A stretch of 64,000 bases of DNA from Schauerella fraxinea (GTDB lineage: Bacteria > Pseudomonadota > Gammaproteobacteria > Burkholderiales > Burkholderiaceae_B), in NCBI GenBank assembly GCA_030849945.1, contig JAVDKK010000001.1, forward strand, positions 1,550,001 to 1,614,000, given 5' to 3'. How positions within the stretch are numbered: position 1 is the first letter of the stretch; each line of letters begins with the position of its first letter. The notes under the pieces were generated by a model. That model made no database searches. It was not told the DNA's origin and saw only the letters and a program-made list of their open reading frames with translations. Shown here piece after piece: positions 1-7,560 of the stretch. The translations under genes and the position numbers were made by a program.

Positions 1-388
1 ACATGAACGCCGTGATCAGCGCGCCCACTGCCCAAACGAGCAAGCCGTGCGCGGTATCGCGGAAGTAGGCTTCATCAGTGTGTGTATTGACCCACTTGGT
101 ACGCAGACGACCCGCCATGTAGCCGCCCAGACCGGCAGAAATGATTTGCGTGAAAATCAGCCAGACGATGGCGCCGATGCCGAGCGTCGTGGCCGACGCG
201 CCATCATTGCCCCAGGGAGACATCGTGGCAAAACCCAAACTTGAACCGGCCGTAAGCAAGGTTAATGAGAGGGCCGCAGCCGCAATGGCGCCGGCGAAAA
301 TGGCAGCCCATGAGACGGCCGATTCGGACGATTCGCCGCGGAACGTCGCCGCGACGGGTGCATCCGTGCGTAAGGGGGTGGTGTTCAT
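1..388 (-). CDS. Conserved membrane protein, 3' part cut by window edge
   Basis: The reading frame begins at an ATG ending at 388 and runs off the left edge, so only the first 129 residues are visible. A well-placed GGAGAG ribosome binding site lies 7 bases before the start. After a polar N-terminus (MNTTPLRTDAP) there is a first membrane segment at about residues 25-50 (WAAIFAGAIAAAALSL). A second glycine-rich segment follows at about 75-95 (GIGAIVWLIFTQIISAGLGG), then a hydrophilic loop with a YMAGRLR motif, then a third segment entering at the edge. I recognise this as a small multi-spanning protein of a kind common in Proteobacteria without an assigned function. No function is proposed. 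Confidence 0.75.
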   Translation of the reverse strand, partial: MNTTPLRTDAPVAATFRGESSESAVSWAAIFAGAIAAAALSLTLLTAGSSLGFATMSPWGNDGASATTLGIGAIVWLIFTQIISAGLGGYMAGRLRTKWVNTHTDEAYFRDTAHGLLVWAVGALITAFM

Positions 389-523
389 AGATGTCTCTCC
401 AAAATCCTCTAGGCCGGCCACAAGGGTTGGTGTGGTGACGGCAATCGCTGCGAACATGCAGTGGTGCTTGTGGGCGTTATGCGAGGAACGTTGGAGGCGG
501 CGCAGAGCCTAGTTGTCGCTTAT

Positions 524-552
524 CGTTGCGTCCGGGTATGACGCCCGCAACG
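524..552. repeat. Inverted repeat downstream of the lipocalin gene
   Basis: CGTTGCG at 524-530 is complementary to CGCAACG at 546-552, with a G/C-rich spacer. It lies in the 216-base gap between the partial membrane protein and the end of the lipocalin gene. It may help end minus-strand transcription, but no T-run follows it on that strand. Confidence 0.3.
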
Positions 553-604
553 CATAGCGCATCCGGCGTGCCCGTTGGCCTCGCCGGAGCGCTTGTACAA
601 CGAT

Positions 605-1132
605 TTATTGCGCGCCGTGAGGCGTATAGACCAGCTTTTCGAACGTGTAGCCTTGGGCGCGCGCGGTGTCGAGCGCCTTCTGCGTGTCGGCATCCGAGAG
701 GGTGGGCGTGCGCGACAGCAGCCACAAATAATCGCGGTCAGGTGCGCCCACGACCGCCCAGCGGTACTGCGGATCGAGGCCGATGATCCAGTAGTCGCCC
801 TTGAAGGGTTTGAAGAACGACACTTCGAGCTTGGCATTGTTGCTGCCGGCCACCACGGTAGCGGTGCCGTCGGCTTCGTCGAAGGTGCCGTCCTCGGTGC
901 GGCAACGATTCACGACCTTGATCGTGCCATCGGGATTGGCGGTGTACTCGGCCGTGGTATCGCCCACGCATTTGCGTTGGAAGAACATCGGGAACCGCGC
1001 AATCTCATACCACTTACCCACATAGCGTTTGAGGTCGACACTCGGAACGGTGGCGACGGTGGACGGCTTGGTGGCGCAGGCGGTGACCAGTGCCGCCATG
1101 GCGGCGACGAGAAGCAGAGGGGCAATGCGCAT
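605..1132 (-). CDS. blc: Outer-membrane lipoprotein lipocalin (Blc type)
   Basis: A 175-residue lipocalin, probably anchored in the outer membrane, where Blc-type proteins bind fatty acids or lysophospholipids. The chosen ATG has GGAG 8 bases upstream and gives a lipoprotein signal peptide ending in LVTAC, with Cys19 as the likely lipidated residue. A longer start at 1171 would push the signal peptide inward and is less likely. The lipocalin signature GKWYEIAR is at residues 39-46, followed by the alternating strand pattern and a C-terminal region YWIIGLD...YLWLLSR typical of bacterial Blc. The gene starts 35 bases after gshA on the same strand, so the two may be co-transcribed, although gshA has no obvious functional link to a lipocalin. 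The family assignment is secure; the ligand is unknown. Confidence 0.9.
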   Translation of the reverse strand: MRIAPLLLVAAMAALVTACATKPSTVATVPSVDLKRYVGKWYEIARFPMFFQRKCVGDTTAEYTANPDGTIKVVNRCRTEDGTFDEADGTATVVAGSNNAKLEVSFFKPFKGDYWIIGLDPQYRWAVVGAPDRDYLWLLSRTPTLSDADTQKALDTARAQGYTFEKLVYTPHGAQ

Positions 1133-1167
1133 GGTTCGTTCTCCAACAGATCGGGTGAGGTGACGCT

Positions 1168-2763
1168 TCAAGCCAGCGTGGACGACGCCCGAACGAAGCC
1201 AGGCGGCGTTTTGAGCGCTTCGCGATAGCGGGCGACGTAGGTGTCGAAATCGATGTCGTCGCAGGCTTCCAACTTGCGTTGGGCCTCGATCGACGCCGCA
1301 ACGCCGGCCTCATATTCAGCAAGTAGAGCGCCCGAAAGCGGCACCTGGCGCAGCGTATCGGCATGCGCCTGGCTTTGCGCCAGGGTATAGGCGGTAAACG
1401 ATAAGCCGCTCTCTCGCATGCCGGCCAGCACGCGTGCCGAGGGCGTGGCGTCGGGGTTGTCGACTTTGATGTGTTGGGCGGCGACGGCTTGCGCATAACG
1501 ATCGCCGCCGTAAGCGCGATCGAGCACGTCGGCACAGGCGGCAATGCCGTCGAGCAGGTCGGCGGCCCACGCGTCGCGCGTGACCGTCTCGCCGTCGCGA
1601 TCGAGCGTGAGGCCGGGCTTGCGGCCAGCCTTGACGATGGTCGCGAAGTTGTCTTCGCTGCGCGTGCAGTATCCGTTCTCGGGAAACAAGGGGCTGTCGG
1701 CCGTGGCGCAATACAACAGGAACGCGTCGACGAACAGGCTGGTGTCGGCGGCAACGCCGATCGCCTCGTGGGGATCGATGTCCAGGCAACGCACCTCGAT
1801 GTACTGCACGCCGCGTTCGGCCATGGCCGTGACGGGACGTTCGCAGCGGCCCGTCGCGCGTTTGGGACGGATGATCGAGTAGTACTCGTTTTCGATCTGC
1901 AGCACGTTGGTGTTGAGCTGTATCCACTCGCCATCCCGGTGCGTGCCGATGGCTTCGTATTCGGGCCAGGGCTGCGTGACGGCGCCGTAGATGCGGCCCA
2001 GGAACGTCTCGAGATCGTTGTAGCAAAGCTTGAGCTGCGACTGTGCCTCGCTTTGATAACCCAGATCGCTCATGCGCAAGCTGGTGGCGTAGGGCAGGTA
2101 AAGCGTATCGGCATCGAAGGTTTCAAGGCCACCGTCGCCGTCGAGGAAGCGGCGGTCCAGCGCAGGCGCCGCGCCGAACAGATACATCAGCAACCACGCA
2201 TAGCGCGTGAAATTGCGGATGAGCGCGATGTAGCCGGCCGACCGTTGATCCTGCAGCGTATCGCCCGGTACGCCCAGCTCGCTCCAGATGGCATCCGGCA
2301 ACGAGAAGTTGTAGTGCAGGCCCGCAATGCACTGCATGCGTTTGCCATAGCGTTCGGCCAGGCCACGCCGGTAGACGTGCTTGAGCATGCCGGTATTGGA
2401 CGTGCCATACCAGGCTATCGGAATCTCGGCCTCGGGAGGCAATTGCGCCGGCATCGATTGATTCCAGATCAATTCGCGCCCGAGCTTGCCGTATACATAG
2501 CGGTGCGTGTCGCGTAATTCGTCGAGCAGCGCATCCACGCCGGCATGCGTGCCGGTAATCAACTCCAGCAACGCCTCCGAATAATCGGTGGTGATTTTTT
2601 CGTTCGTGAGCGCCGAACCCAGGCTGGCGGGATGTGGCGTCTTGGCCAGCACGCCGCTCGCGTCAACGCGTAAGCCTTCTTTTTCGATGCCGCGCAACGT
2701 CTGCGTAAGCAGGTCGCGGCGGCGATCCAGGCGGGCTAGTCGGCTGTGAAATGAATCGGTCAC
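1168..2763 (-). CDS. gshA: Glutamate-cysteine ligase
   Basis: Joins glutamate and cysteine using ATP, the first step of glutathione synthesis, in the cytoplasm. From the GTG ending at 2763 the product is 531 residues, close to the proteobacterial GshA size (about 520). The N-terminal GIEKEGLR motif lies at residues 25-32, and the IENEYYS...RPKRAT and YIEVRCLDIDP regions, typical of this family, follow in order. An in-frame ATG ending at 2856 would add 31 basic residues that do not look like GshA. The GTG has only a weak ribosome site, so the start is the least certain part. The downstream neighbour is the lipocalin gene. No gshB is in view. Confidence 0.93.
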   Translation of the reverse strand: MTDSFHSRLARLDRRRDLLTQTLRGIEKEGLRVDASGVLAKTPHPASLGSALTNEKITTDYSEALLELITGTHAGVDALLDELRDTHRYVYGKLGRELIWNQSMPAQLPPEAEIPIAWYGTSNTGMLKHVYRRGLAERYGKRMQCIAGLHYNFSLPDAIWSELGVPGDTLQDQRSAGYIALIRNFTRYAWLLMYLFGAAPALDRRFLDGDGGLETFDADTLYLPYATSLRMSDLGYQSEAQSQLKLCYNDLETFLGRIYGAVTQPWPEYEAIGTHRDGEWIQLNTNVLQIENEYYSIIRPKRATGRCERPVTAMAERGVQYIEVRCLDIDPHEAIGVAADTSLFVDAFLLYCATADSPLFPENGYCTRSEDNFATIVKAGRKPGLTLDRDGETVTRDAWAADLLDGIAACADVLDRAYGGDRYAQAVAAQHIKVDNPDATPSARVLAGMRESGLSFTAYTLAQSQAHADTLRQVPLSGALLAEYEAGVAASIEAQRKLEACDDIDFDTYVARYREALKTPPGFVRASSTLA

Positions 2764-2964
2764 GGTGGCGTTATCTGTAGGGTGAAAAGTCGAGGCGAGG
2801 ATTTTACGTGGTGTTGCGACGATCCGCTGGCGCGACCTTGCGCGGCACAGGGTCATGATATCCGGTCGATCGCAACGCTGGAAATATGGGCTTTACCACT
2901 GAAATAAGCGACAATTCCGTTTGGGATCAATACGATCCGATCGCTTTCGCTGGAATTTACGCCG

Positions 2965-3510
2965 TTGTCCGGTCTCTCTTTCTCGTGGCGCCGTGCGCTT
3001 TGTGGCGCGGTTTTGCCGCTTGCCGCCCTGTTGTCCGCCTGCTCGCCCGATTACAACTGGCGCGAACTGACGGTCGCCGATGGTCAGGTGCAGGCGATTT
3101 TTCCCGCTCGGGCCAGCACCGAGTCGCGCGACCTGCCTTTGGGCGACCACAAGATTACGTTTTCGCTGACGACGGCCACTGTGGGTGAAGCCTTGTTTGC
3201 CGTGGGATACGCGCCACTGCCGCCGGCCGCGCAAGGTGCCCCGGGCATGCCGCGCCAACTGGGCGAAACACTGGTCCGATCCTTGTACGCCAATGTGGGC
3301 GTCGAGGCGCCCCAGCCATTGCCGGCCTTTGGCGAGGACATTCGCATCACAGGTAAAACCGGCGTCGCCGGACGGGCACCGCCATGGCTGCTGGCGCGGG
3401 TGTGGGTGACCGACCGGGCACTGATCGAAGTGGTGGCGATGGGCACGGCCGAGAGCCTCACGCCCGAGCACGCCGCGGAGTTCGTGCGCGGCGCGTCGAT
3501 CAAGCGGTGA
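2965..3510 (+). CDS. Hypothetical lipoprotein
   Basis: A 181-residue protein with a TTG start preceded by GGAA. The N-terminus is a lipoprotein signal: basic WRR, a hydrophobic stretch, then LLSAC with Cys26 as the probable lipidation site. The mature part contains no motif I recognise; it looks like a compact alpha/beta domain (GQVQAIFPARAS, VGEALFAVGYAPLP, LLARVWVTDRALIEVVAMG). It is divergent from gshA and its last 11 bases overlap the end of the convergent LuxR-type gene. Similar small lipoproteins of unknown role occur in Bordetella relatives as far as I recall. Function is not assigned. Confidence 0.7.
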   Translation: MSGLSFSWRRALCGAVLPLAALLSACSPDYNWRELTVADGQVQAIFPARASTESRDLPLGDHKITFSLTTATVGEALFAVGYAPLPPAAQGAPGMPRQLGETLVRSLYANVGVEAPQPLPAFGEDIRITGKTGVAGRAPPWLLARVWVTDRALIEVVAMGTAESLTPEHAAEFVRGASIKR

Positions 3511-3718
3511 GGGCATTGAGCGAACCTTGCCGTAAAGCCATCGCGACGGCGGCGGTGCGCGTGGTGGCGCCGAGTTTCGCGCGGGCGTTGCCCAAATGGA
3601 AATTGACCGTGCGTTCGCTCAATTCCAGGATGCGCGCCGTTTCCCAACTGGTTTTTCCCAAGGCCACCCAATACAGACAGGCCGCTTCGCGTGGCGATAA
3701 GGGTTTGATAGACCGCAT
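3500..3718 (-). CDS. LuxR-type HTH protein, DNA-binding domain only
   Basis: A 72-residue protein consisting almost entirely of a LuxR/GerE-type helix-turn-helix: PLSPREAACLYWVALGKTSW leads into the scaffold helix, and LSERTVNFHLGNARAKLG is the recognition region. AAGGAA lies 10 bases before the ATG. The helix-turn-helix most resembles the C-terminal output domain of acyl-homoserine-lactone LuxR solos (compare SWE.A..L..SERTVNFH), but there is no autoinducer-binding domain. The 160 bases upstream show no coding remnant of one that I can see. It could be a free-standing DNA-binding protein or the surviving part of a longer regulator. Its stop end overlaps the convergent lipoprotein gene by 11 bases. 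Confidence 0.7.
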   Translation of the reverse strand: MRSIKPLSPREAACLYWVALGKTSWETARILELSERTVNFHLGNARAKLGATTRTAAVAMALRQGSLNALTA

Positions 3719-3880
3719 GACTTTTTTCCTTCTTGAAACCGGTGACGTTCGCGTTTTCGATCGCGCAGCCCATCATGACGCCACCGCGGCAAATAGGCCC
3801 GTATCGATGCGCGTGCGAATTGGCGGGCCGAACGCGGCGCGCATCATGGCGGTTGCCATCGGTTTGTGCGGGGGCGCGCG

Positions 3881-4774
3881 ATGATGGCGTTCTTTGGGCT
3901 GTACAGTTCGGCGTTCGCCATGTTGGCGCCGTTGATCGGCATCGTCGGCATCGGCGTGGTGTGGGCCAAACGCGACTATCCGTTTGCCGGCTCGTTCATC
4001 ACGGTGCTCGTGACATCGGTCACCACGCCGGCACTCGTGTTTCATACGTTGGTGACGACGGATCTACCGTCCGAAACCCTGCTGCTGATTGTGGGGTCGA
4101 CCGTCGGCGCCCTCGCGCTCGGGGCGGCGATCTCCGTACTGATACTCAAGTGTCTCGGCATGCCGGTGCGCAAACTGTTGCTGTTGGCGGCATTTCCCAA
4201 TGCCGGCAACCTGGGGTTGCCGCTCACCCAGATGGTGTTCGGCGACGAGGGGCTTTCGGCCTCGATTGCGTTCTTCGCCGTCAGCTCATTTCTGATGCAC
4301 ACCCTGGGGGTGCGCTCGCTACCCGGCGCGCACGCCGCAGGGGCGTGGAAAAGTCCGATTCTGCTGGCGTGTCTGGCGGCCGCGCTTGTGCGTCTGACGG
4401 GGGTGGACGTTCCGATATGGTTGCTCGACATGACCCGCATCCTGGGCGCGGTCACCGTGCCGTTGATGTTGATCAGTCTCGGGCATGCCCTGGCACTGAT
4501 TCCCACCAACAGCTTGCGTACCGGCGCAGTGGTGGGAACGATCCGGCTATCGGTGGGCCTGTTCGTGGGTTACGTGATGGTGGCTTTTCTGCCGTTGTCG
4601 CCGCAGCTCAACGGCGCCTTGGCCATGCAGATGACAATGCCGTGCGCCGTGGTGAGCTATATGTACATTCGCCGCTACACCGATCAGCACGACGTGGCGG
4701 CGGGTGCTGTGATGGTGTCCACCGTGCTGTATGTTGTGTTGTTGCCGTTCCTGATCTGGAGCACCACGCCCTGA
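3881..4774 (+). CDS. AEC-family transporter (auxin efflux carrier-like permease)
   Basis: A 297-residue integral membrane protein with about ten hydrophobic segments, a length normal for bacterial AEC permeases. Recognisable family features are the first half ending FPNAGNLGLPL (about residues 107-117) and the second half with LGAVTVPLMLISLGHAL (about 189-205), each carrying the broken, polar helix region of the fold. Bacterial members move dicarboxylates such as malate or malonate, but the substrate cannot be read from sequence. ATG codons at 3881 and 3884 are preceded by a GGGGG run; a GTG at 3866 is the longer alternative. The GntR-type gene starts 53 bases downstream on the same strand and may regulate it. 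Confidence 0.85.
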   Translation: MMAFFGLYSSAFAMLAPLIGIVGIGVVWAKRDYPFAGSFITVLVTSVTTPALVFHTLVTTDLPSETLLLIVGSTVGALALGAAISVLILKCLGMPVRKLLLLAAFPNAGNLGLPLTQMVFGDEGLSASIAFFAVSSFLMHTLGVRSLPGAHAAGAWKSPILLACLAAALVRLTGVDVPIWLLDMTRILGAVTVPLMLISLGHALALIPTNSLRTGAVVGTIRLSVGLFVGYVMVAFLPLSPQLNGALAMQMTMPCAVVSYMYIRRYTDQHDVAAGAVMVSTVLYVVLLPFLIWSTTP

Positions 4775-4827
4775 CGTCCCGGGGCCGAGGGGCGACCTAC
4801 AATGACATTGAGGGTTCGAGAACTACG

Positions 4828-5595
4828 ATGAAAGACACCGACGCGCACGTCACCGGCGCGGACGTTCCCGCGGCTGGCGCGCAGGGTCCGCTGTACCGGC
4901 AAATCAAAGACGCCATGCTGTCCGCGCTCGCTCAGGGTGAGTGGAAGCAGGGCGATGCGTTGCCGCCAGAAAAAGTGCTCGCCAGCCGGTTTGGCGTGGC
5001 GATCGGCACGCTGCGCAAGGCCATCGACGATATGGTGGCCGACGGCATTCTCACGCGGCAGCAGGGGCGCGGCACATTTGTGGCCGCACACAAGCGCAAC
5101 TCGCATTTTTTTCGCTACTTCCGTTTGCAGCGCAAGGACGGCCAGAAGGCTTATCCCACGAACGCGCTGCTGACGTTTCGCCGCGTACGCGCGTCGCCGG
5201 CCGCGCGCGACGTTCTGCAACTCGGTCCGGACGAGATGGTGTTTGAGTTCAGCAATCTGCTGTCGCTGCACGGCGATGTGGTGCTGGTGGATAGCGTGGT
5301 GGTGCCCGACGCCCTGTTTCGCGGGTTGACCGAATCGCAGCTCAAGGCGCGACCGAGCACGCTTTACAACTTCTACCAGGATGCCTTCGAGGTGAATGTG
5401 ATCGCCACGGAAGAACGGCTCTCGGTGGCGCATGCCGACCTCCAGCATGCCGTGTGGCTGGACGTGGCGCCGGGCTTTGCGGTGCTCGAGGTGCATCGCG
5501 TCGCGTACTCGTATCATCAACGGCCGGTCGAGTGGCGCATCTCCCGCATCAACACCACGCACTACGAGTACATCGGCCCGCATACGGGCGAATGA
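4828..5595 (+). CDS. GntR-family transcriptional regulator (HutC/UTRA type)
   Basis: A 255-residue DNA-binding regulator. Residues about 22-86 form the winged helix-turn-helix (PLYRQIKDAM...LPPEKVLASRFGVAIGTLRKAI...GILTRQQGRGTFV). Residues about 100-245 form a UTRA ligand-binding domain ending in VLEVHRVAYSYHQRPVEWRISRIN, which places it in the HutC subfamily. Such proteins are usually repressors released by a small metabolite. The ATG at 4828 is chosen because the domain begins soon after it. The same frame stays open far upstream, but that sequence lies inside the AEC gene and is not protein-like. Context suggests control of the AEC transporter or of itself; the ligand is unknown. Confidence 0.88.
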   Translation: MKDTDAHVTGADVPAAGAQGPLYRQIKDAMLSALAQGEWKQGDALPPEKVLASRFGVAIGTLRKAIDDMVADGILTRQQGRGTFVAAHKRNSHFFRYFRLQRKDGQKAYPTNALLTFRRVRASPAARDVLQLGPDEMVFEFSNLLSLHGDVVLVDSVVVPDALFRGLTESQLKARPSTLYNFYQDAFEVNVIATEERLSVAHADLQHAVWLDVAPGFAVLEVHRVAYSYHQRPVEWRISRINTTHYEYIGPHTGE

Positions 5596-5611
5596 CCGTA
5601 TTGCCGGGTGC

Positions 5612-5617
5612 TAGAAT
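5612..5617 (+). promoter_or_regulatory. Possible -10 element of the metX promoter
   Basis: TAGAAT sits 14 bases before the riboswitch aptamer, which would put the transcription start just ahead of it, as expected for the compact SAM-II leader. No convincing -35 box is seen at the usual spacing, so this is tentative. Confidence 0.3.
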
Positions 5618-5630
5618 ATCGACATAGTCA

Positions 5631-5686
5631 TGGCGCCGATTTGCACTGATCCGCTTGCGGGCGCCTCATAAATCCAGCTAAAGAGG
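5631..5686 (+). promoter_or_regulatory. SAM-II (SAM-alpha) riboswitch upstream of metX
   Basis: The leader closely matches the SAM-II aptamer. P1 is formed by GGCGCC at 5632-5637 pairing with GGCGCC at 5660-5665. The first strand is followed by the conserved GATTT (5639-5643). The second strand is followed by the conserved 3' part ATAAAT (5668-5673), then AGCTAAA (5676-5682), ending in GAGG. The 3' part contains the metX ribosome binding site AAAGAGG (5680-5686), with the ATG at 5693. In known SAM-II elements, binding of S-adenosylmethionine stabilises a pseudoknot that hides the ribosome site and shuts off translation. Location before a methionine-synthesis gene fits exactly. Recognition is by eye from the known aptamer pattern. 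Confidence 0.86.
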
Positions 5687-5692
5687 TCCGTT

Positions 5693-6937
5693 ATGACCGC
5701 AAATCCCTTGCGCGCCACCGGCGTATCCGCCGTTGCCGCACACGCACCCACAGCCGCTGATCCCGGTTCCGTCGGTGTCGTAAACGCTCAATTCCTGTCG
5801 TTCGACGTCCCGCTCAAGCTGGCCAATGGTCAAAGCCTGGATGCCTACGAGCTCGCCGTCGAAACCTATGGCACGCTCAACGCGCGCCGCGACAATGCCG
5901 TGCTCATTTGCCATGCCCTCAATGCCTCGCACCATGTGGCGGGGGTGGCCGCCGATAATCCCAAGGATATCGGCTGGTGGGACAACATGGTGGGCCCCGG
6001 CAAGCCGCTCGATACCCGGCGTTTTTTCGTGATCGGCATCAATAATCTGGGGTCGTGCTTCGGCTCCACCGGACCGGCCAGCATCAATCCCGAAACGGGC
6101 AAGCCCTGGGGCGCGGCCTTTCCGGTGCTGACCGTTGAAGACTGGGTCCATGCGCAAGCCCGCGTGGCCGATCACTTCGGCATCGACCGGTTTGCCGCCG
6201 TCATGGGCGGCTCGCTGGGCGGTATGCAGGCCCTGAGCTGGGCAATCGCGTTGCCCGAGCGGGTGGCGCACTGCGTGGTCATCGCCAGCACGCCACGCCT
6301 GTCGGCCCAAAACATTGGCTTTAACGAAGTGGCGCGGCGCGCGATCATCACCGACCCGGATTTTCATGGCGGCGATTACTACGCCCACGAAACGGTGCCG
6401 CGCCGCGGGCTGTCGGTCGCGCGGATGATCGGCCACATTACGTATCAATCCGACGACGATATGGCCACCAAGTTCGGGCGCACGCAGCGCGACGCGGCGG
6501 CCGATGGTGAATACCGGTATGGCTATGACGTCGAGTTCGAAGTCGAGTCGTACCTGCGCTATCAGGGCGAAAAGTTCTCGCGTTACTTCGATGCCAATAC
6601 CTATTTGCTGATCACGCGTGCACTCGATTATTTCGATCCGGCCCGCGCGACCAATGGCGATCTGGCGGTGGCATTGGCGCCTGCGCAAGCCGATTTCCTG
6701 CTGGTGTCGTTCACGACCGATTGGCGCTTTCCGCCGGAGCGCTCGCGCGAAATGGTGCGTGCGTTGCTCAAGAGCGGCCGACCGGTCACGTACGCCGAAA
6801 TCAATGCGCCTCACGGGCACGATGCTTTCCTGCTGGACGACGAGCGCTACATGGCGGTGGTGCGTGGTTATTTCGATCGCATCGCTGAAGAGATGGATTT
6901 ATTGCCGCTGGATGAAAATGGGCGGGAACGTCCATGA
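5693..6937 (+). CDS. metX: Homoserine O-acyltransferase MetX
   Basis: Transfers an acyl group from acetyl-CoA or succinyl-CoA to homoserine, committing it to methionine synthesis. The 414-residue protein has the alpha/beta-hydrolase fold with the nucleophile Ser174 in GGSLGG and probable catalytic partners Asp343 (TTDWRF) and His376 (HGHDAF). Other family signatures are ICHALNASHH, GSCFGSTGPAS and YYAHETVPRRGL. Whether this member uses acetyl- or succinyl-CoA cannot be decided from overall similarity; many proteobacterial MetX proteins are succinyltransferases. It is the first gene after the SAM-II riboswitch, with ribosome site AAAGAGG. It overlaps metW by 4 bases (ATGA), indicating translational coupling. 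Confidence 0.95.
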   Translation: MTANPLRATGVSAVAAHAPTAADPGSVGVVNAQFLSFDVPLKLANGQSLDAYELAVETYGTLNARRDNAVLICHALNASHHVAGVAADNPKDIGWWDNMVGPGKPLDTRRFFVIGINNLGSCFGSTGPASINPETGKPWGAAFPVLTVEDWVHAQARVADHFGIDRFAAVMGGSLGGMQALSWAIALPERVAHCVVIASTPRLSAQNIGFNEVARRAIITDPDFHGGDYYAHETVPRRGLSVARMIGHITYQSDDDMATKFGRTQRDAAADGEYRYGYDVEFEVESYLRYQGEKFSRYFDANTYLLITRALDYFDPARATNGDLAVALAPAQADFLLVSFTTDWRFPPERSREMVRALLKSGRPVTYAEINAPHGHDAFLLDDERYMAVVRGYFDRIAEEMDLLPLDENGRERP

Positions 6938-7560
6938 CGAGCCAGCGCATGGGAGACGCTATGACGAACGGGTCAGGCGGGTTGCGACCGGATCTGGCGC
7001 GGATCGCCGGATGGGTGGCGCCGGGAAGCCGGGTGCTGGATCTGGGCTGCGGCGACGGCGAGCTACTGGCGTCGCTGCGCGACGATCGGCAGGTACTGGG
7101 CGCGGGCGTGGAAATCGACGATGCGCATGTCATTCAGTGCGTGCGGCGCGGGGTGCAAGTCATTCAGCAAAACCTGGAAGACGGCCTGGCGTTGTTCGAC
7201 GATAAGCAGTTCGACACGGTTGTCCTGTCGCAAACGTTGCAGTCGATGCACCGCACCGAGCACATCCTGCGCGAGATGGCGCGGGTGGCGGATTTCGGCA
7301 TCGTGTCGTTTCCCAACTTCGGCTATTGGCCCCATGGGTGGTCGATCTTGCGCGGCCGGATGCCGGTCAGCAAGCAGATGCCTTATCAGTGGTACAACAC
7401 GCCTAACATCCACTTGTGCACGTTGCACGATTTCGAGGCGTTGGCTCAGGATCTGGGGTTCCGCATCCTCGAACGCGCGACGTTCAAGTACGATCGCGAA
7501 GTTCGCGTGCTGCCGCAATGGCGCAGCACGTTGGCGGCCTACCGCTTCGCCACTGTCTGA
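6934..7560 (+). CDS. metW: Methionine biosynthesis protein MetW
   Basis: A 208-residue protein of the MetW family, which has a class I methyltransferase fold and is almost always encoded beside metX in proteobacteria. It is thought to be needed for, or to act with, MetX in homoserine acylation. The SAM-binding-type motif VLDLGCGDGELL is at residues 34-45. The family-specific SQTLQSMHRTEHILREM and SFPNFGYWPHGW.ILRGRMPVS stretches follow. The start ATG overlaps the metX stop codon (ATGA), so both are controlled by the SAM-II riboswitch through the shared message. A second in-frame ATG at 6961 would shorten the N-terminus by nine residues. Confidence 0.94.
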   Translation: MTSQRMGDAMTNGSGGLRPDLARIAGWVAPGSRVLDLGCGDGELLASLRDDRQVLGAGVEIDDAHVIQCVRRGVQVIQQNLEDGLALFDDKQFDTVVLSQTLQSMHRTEHILREMARVADFGIVSFPNFGYWPHGWSILRGRMPVSKQMPYQWYNTPNIHLCTLHDFEALAQDLGFRILERATFKYDREVRVLPQWRSTLAAYRFATV

